30,091 nt of DNA, from IMG/VR virus record IMGVR_UViG_3300006071_000066, positions 1-30,091 of that record. One strand, 5' to 3'. Below, one piece after another: positions 28,300 through 30,091 of the stretch. Made by a program: the position numbers and the translations under genes. Source of the DNA: a virus. How positions within the stretch are numbered: position 1 is the stretch's first letter; each line of letters starts with the position of its first letter. The notes under the pieces were generated by a model. It saw only the letters and a list, made by a program, of their open reading frames with translations, searched no databases and was not told the origin of the DNA.

Positions 28300-28471
28300 C
28301 CATTTTATACAAAAAAAGTACTATAAGCACAGCGCCCCAAATGCCTAGTACGGTTAAACCCAATACTAGCATAAGCACTAGCTTATATGCTAGATCAAAC
28401 CAATCTATTGACGTAATACGAGTTTTCATATATAGTAGGGCAGTTTTAAGTGTTGCCCAGCACCGGAGCAT
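28280..28471 (-). CDS. Small membrane protein
   Basis: MLRCWATLKTALLYMKTRIT at the N-terminus, then LAYKLVLMLVLGLTVLGIWG and AVLIVLFLYKMVALLAV. The 63-residue product has one long or two short hydrophobic segments. ATG 28,471 lies 3 bases after the stop of the 28,475 gene and has no ribosome site, so translation is probably coupled; an internal start at 28,429 would give 49 residues. Function unknown. Confidence 0.6.
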   Translation of the reverse strand: MLRCWATLKTALLYMKTRITSIDWFDLAYKLVLMLVLGLTVLGIWGAVLIVLFLYKMVALLAV

Positions 28472-28474
28472 GCC

Positions 28475-28690
28475 TTAAGCCGCCAAGCCCATGATCAGCT
28501 GAACAAACGAGTCTTCAACACGGTTGTTGCGTACAATGCCCGCGTAAGTAGCACGCTGGCTAATAGTCTTGCGGAAACCACCGCTGGTCTGACCCGTGCC
28601 ACTCAACATACGCGCTACAGCGCGAATGCTCTTGAACGTACGAACCTGGCCCGAAGGAAAAGTAACATCAATCTTGATAGCCTTACTCAT
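28475..28690 (-). CDS. Small basic protein of unknown function
   Basis: I chose ATG 28,690 because AGGAGC lies 7 bases upstream; a longer frame reaches 28,717. The 71-residue protein reads MSKAIKIDVTFPSGQVRTFK, SIRAVARMLSGTGQTSGGFR, then a mixed end. The N-terminal beta hairpin followed by SIRAVARMLSG resembles small DNA-binding domains that use a helix after a strand pair. Function unknown. Confidence 0.7.
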   Translation of the reverse strand: MSKAIKIDVTFPSGQVRTFKSIRAVARMLSGTGQTSGGFRKTISQRATYAGIVRNNRVEDSFVQLIMGLAA

Positions 28691-28736
28691 GTCATTTGCT
28701 CCTGTTTGTGATGACACTTACTTACTCAACACAAGT

Positions 28737-28765
28737 AGTTTACATGCTCTACTAAACATTGTCAA
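28737..28765 (-). promoter_or_regulatory. Sigma70-like promoter
   Basis: TTGACA, 17 bases, TAAACT on the minus strand, for the 28,475/28,280 gene pair. It lies just past the 3' end of the tRNA gene. Confidence 0.65.
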
Positions 28766-28786
28766 CTACTTTTTACCAACAAATTT

Positions 28787-28860
28787 TGGTAGGCCCGGAG
28801 GGTACTGACCCCTCTTCTATTGGTTAAAAGCCAATTGCTTCACCTTAAAGCTTCGAGCCC
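28787..28860 (-). tRNA. tRNA-Lys (TTT)
   Basis: Reads as a full cloverleaf on the minus strand: acceptor GGGCTCG with CGGGCCT (all seven pairs including two G-U), D-stem GCTT/AAGC, anticodon arm ATTGG-CTTTTAA-CCAAT with anticodon TTT, four-base variable loop, T-arm GAGGG-GTCAGTA-CCCTC, discriminator A and encoded CCA. It is 74 bases. Odd points are AA at positions 8-9 and G in place of the first T of the T-loop. Lys AAA/AAG codons are very common in region 1, so it may help late translation. Confidence 0.8.
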
Positions 28861-28882
28861 ACATGAAACTAGTGTATACTAC

Positions 28883-29050
28883 TTAATACGCGTCTGCAAC
28901 CTCGCGGTCCACTCGCCAGTTATAGCGCAATTCCCGCTCATGATCCTTGGCACTCTTGTGCGTCTTAGGACGATTAAACTGGTTGAGATTGCGTGCTACA
29001 GGATTGCTCTTGCGGCGACGGTTCTTGTCCAAATAGTTGTGATCATTCAC
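28883..29050 (-). CDS. 55-residue basic protein with GTG start
   Basis: Starts at GTG 29,050, which overlaps the stop of the upstream gene (GTGA). It reads VNDHNYLDKNRRRKSNPVAR, NLNQFNRPKTHKSAKDHERE, LRYNWRVDREVADAY (Met at position 1 in the cell). Arg/Lys/Asn-rich; likely to bind nucleic acid. It ends close to the tRNA gene. Function unknown. Confidence 0.6.
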   Translation of the reverse strand: MNDHNYLDKNRRRKSNPVARNLNQFNRPKTHKSAKDHERELRYNWRVDREVADAY

Positions 29051-29160
29051 TGCGCACTCTCCAACTCTGCAATTTGATCTTCAATACGTTGCCATTCATC
29101 GAGATCAGCTGCATGCTGCTGTGCAAGACGCAGCTCTCGAATATAGTCTTGCTTGGTCAT
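29047..29160 (-). CDS. 37-residue helical peptide
   Basis: Reads MTKQDYIRELRLAQQHAADL then DEWQRIEDQIAELESAQ, a single amphipathic helix. The promoter TATAAT ends 6 bases before the ATG and there is no Shine-Dalgarno, so the mRNA should start at the ATG. A second gene overlaps its stop. Function unknown. Confidence 0.6.
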   Translation of the reverse strand: MTKQDYIRELRLAQQHAADLDEWQRIEDQIAELESAQ

Positions 29161-29166
29161 GATCAT

Positions 29167-29194
29167 ATTATAACAGGTTTTACCAACTAGTCAA
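29167..29194 (-). promoter_or_regulatory. Sigma70-like promoter, leaderless
   Basis: TTGACT, 16 bases (AGTTGGTAAAACCTGT), TATAAT on the minus strand. Only six bases separate it from ATG 29,160. Confidence 0.75.
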
Positions 29195-29532
29195 CCACAA
29201 TCTGAGACAAATTCTGCATTGGGCGCCGCTAACGTTTCTACGAACCAAGTGCCGCCCGTGCCCCGAGTATGCTCTTGCGCATAGTCTTCTGCAGACTCTA
29301 CACTAGGAAACGGACCCGCAAAGTTAAAGCCCTTGACAGGATCACCATGCATTACAACAAGATCCTCATTATCATCCTGTCCGTCAACATTGGGCGCCCA
29401 CATCATAACCACAAACCATGCAGCGGCTGTGCAGTACTCCCCGCCATAGTCGTAGGCTGCTTCCTCTTGCTCAAAGGGCCCGATAAACTCGAATCCACTG
29501 GAAAGATCACCGAACATTACAACAAACTGCAT
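29191..29532 (-). CDS. Internally duplicated small protein
   Basis: The 113-residue protein is two copies of one domain: FVVMFGDLSSGFEFIGPFEQ ... WFVVMMWAPN at about 3-48 and LVVMHGDPVKGFNFAGPFPS ... WFVETLAAPN at about 57-104. Each unit is a strand, G-D, a loop, GPF and a C-terminal strand. AGGAG lies 8 bases before the ATG and a promoter stands at 29,559. Role unknown; its stop codon area overlaps the promoter of the next unit. Confidence 0.75.
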   Translation of the reverse strand: MQFVVMFGDLSSGFEFIGPFEQEEAAYDYGGEYCTAAAWFVVMMWAPNVDGQDDNEDLVVMHGDPVKGFNFAGPFPSVESAEDYAQEHTRGTGGTWFVETLAAPNAEFVSDCG

Positions 29533-29558
29533 ACACAGTCTCCTCTTGCTATGCGTCT

Positions 29559-29586
29559 AGTATAGCAGGCGTTACTAAAAGGTCAA
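29559..29586 (-). promoter_or_regulatory. Sigma70-like promoter
   Basis: TTGACC, 16 bases, TATACT on the minus strand, for the duplicated-domain gene. Confidence 0.75.
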
Positions 29587-29593
29587 GTATACT

Positions 29594-29818
29594 TCAACTG
29601 TCCTGTTGCGCCATATCTACTAGGCTAAACTCTGCAGCCTCCGCAAACGTCTTGCAAGAGTGCAGTAAGTTGTAGAATGCCTGACGCTCCTCTGCGCTCA
29701 ACTGTGCTGCAAAGTTCTCGCCAGTGCTTTCTACTTCAGACATTGCATTCAACAGCTGATCTAGTGCCAGCTGAGTGTTTTGGCACATGCAATAACTCAT
29801 GTTAGGATAGTTACTCAC
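29594..29818 (-). CDS. Unknown 74-residue protein with GTG start
   Basis: GTG 29,818 has GGAG 9-10 bases upstream; a downstream ATG (MSYCMC) is the alternative. The protein reads SNYPNMSYCMCQNTQLALDQ, LLNAMSEVESTGENFAAQLS, AEERQAFYNLLHSCKTFAEA, an acidic helical product with CMC near the N-terminus. Function unknown. Confidence 0.65.
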   Translation of the reverse strand: MSNYPNMSYCMCQNTQLALDQLLNAMSEVESTGENFAAQLSAEERQAFYNLLHSCKTFAEAAEFSLVDMAQQDS

Positions 29819-29849
29819 TAGGTCTACTCCACGTTCTAACTATGCATAT

Positions 29850-29877
29850 AGTATAGCAGGTTTTACCAATTAGTCAA
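29850..29877 (-). promoter_or_regulatory. Sigma70-like promoter overlapping a stop codon
   Basis: TTGACT, 16 bases (AATTGGTAAAACCTGC), TATACT. The -35 includes the last codons and stop of the truncated gene upstream (CTG GTT GAC TAA). Confidence 0.75.
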
Positions 29878-30091
29878 CCAGTTCTCGTACACGAAACTCA
29901 CGTATAATGCCGCCCTGTGCAGATCCCCCCACAGGCAGACATCGTTTAGCACGCTCTGCATCCGCTTGCGTTGCATAAACTACTACAGGTTGCGTTGCAT
30001 AAACTACTACAGGTTGCGTTGCATAAACTACTACAGGTTGCGTTGCATAAACTACTACAGGTTGCGTTGCATAAACTACTACAGGTTGCGT
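29870..30091 (-). CDS. C-terminal part of a repeat protein, cut by the window end
   Basis: The frame enters from the right edge and stops at 29,870-29,872. It starts with at least five repeats of the octapeptide TQPVVVYA, then QADAERAKRCLPVGGSAQGG and IIREFRVRELVD. The non-repeat tail looks like a normal small domain. The repeats may be real beta-strand units or an assembly collapse; the true N-terminus is outside the window. Function unknown. Confidence 0.65.
   Translation of the reverse strand, partial: TQPVVVYATQPVVVYATQPVVVYATQPVVVYATQPVVVYATQADAERAKRCLPVGGSAQGGIIREFRVRELVD
29966..30091 (+). repeat. 24-base tandem repeat at the window end
   Basis: Five perfect copies of TTGCGTTGCATAAACTACTA+CAGG and the first six bases of a sixth. 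The length is a multiple of three and keeps the minus-strand frame open. Confidence 0.95.

Noticed and set aside
29966-30091. CRISPR array
   Set aside because: The units are contiguous perfect tandem copies with no spacers, inside an open reading frame.

Overview
This window looks like part of a tailed bacteriophage genome (Caudoviricetes) with a T4-type replisome. The evidence is a DnaG/TOPRIM primase of the T4 gp61 type, a DnaB-like replicative helicase of the gp41 type, a probable clamp-loader small subunit (gp62-like), T4-style late promoters (NATAAATA) and densely packed, often overlapping genes. The host cannot be read from the sequence. The sequence stops inside a tandem repeat, so the window may end at a contig end.

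Region 1 (1-19,692) is AT-rich and mostly ordinary phage sequence. A plus-strand operon at 1-2848 carries small proteins, a gp62-like clamp loader subunit, two zinc-binding proteins and a 197-residue relative of the bacterial C-family polymerase (DnaE). Next come an HNH endonuclease, a probable virion protein, primase and helicase (overlapping), and a deoxyribonucleotidase. At 8276-13,596 lies a MoxR-type double AAA+ ATPase followed by an HExxH metallopeptidase, a proline-rich linker protein and a VWA protein, a full AAA/VWA/metallopeptidase set. From 13.6 to 19.7 kb there are unknown proteins, a FeoA-domain protein, three tandem paralogues, a hexapeptide acetyltransferase, a protein-kinase-fold protein and a GIY-YIG/T5orf172-like protein.

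Region 2a (about 19,693-25,490) is very different. It is built from six copies of one promoter-leader cassette: a 22-base upstream box, a 6-base gap, a -35, a 16-base spacer, an extended -10, and a hairpin that starts exactly at the predicted +1. Each copy drives one or two small genes and the units are separated by strong hairpins. Two tracts here, 19,945-20,620 and 20,781-21,566, contain not one GA, GG, TC or CC dinucleotide on either strand, in coding and non-coding sequence alike. The two proteins they encode therefore have no Asp, Glu, Gly, Pro or Trp. The other genes behind this promoter allow GA/GG but still have almost no TC or CC on the coding strand. I regard this as the most likely undescribed system in the window.

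Region 2b (about 23,030-24,290 and 25,490-30,091) has normal dinucleotide use. It holds small early-type genes, mostly on the minus strand from 27 kb onward, each with a clear sigma70-like promoter and usually an AGGAG ribosome binding site, plus one tRNA-Lys(TTT). Several promoters on both strands, of the sigma70 and late types, lie so close to the ATG that the mRNA should be leaderless. The window ends in five copies of a 24-base repeat inside a truncated gene.
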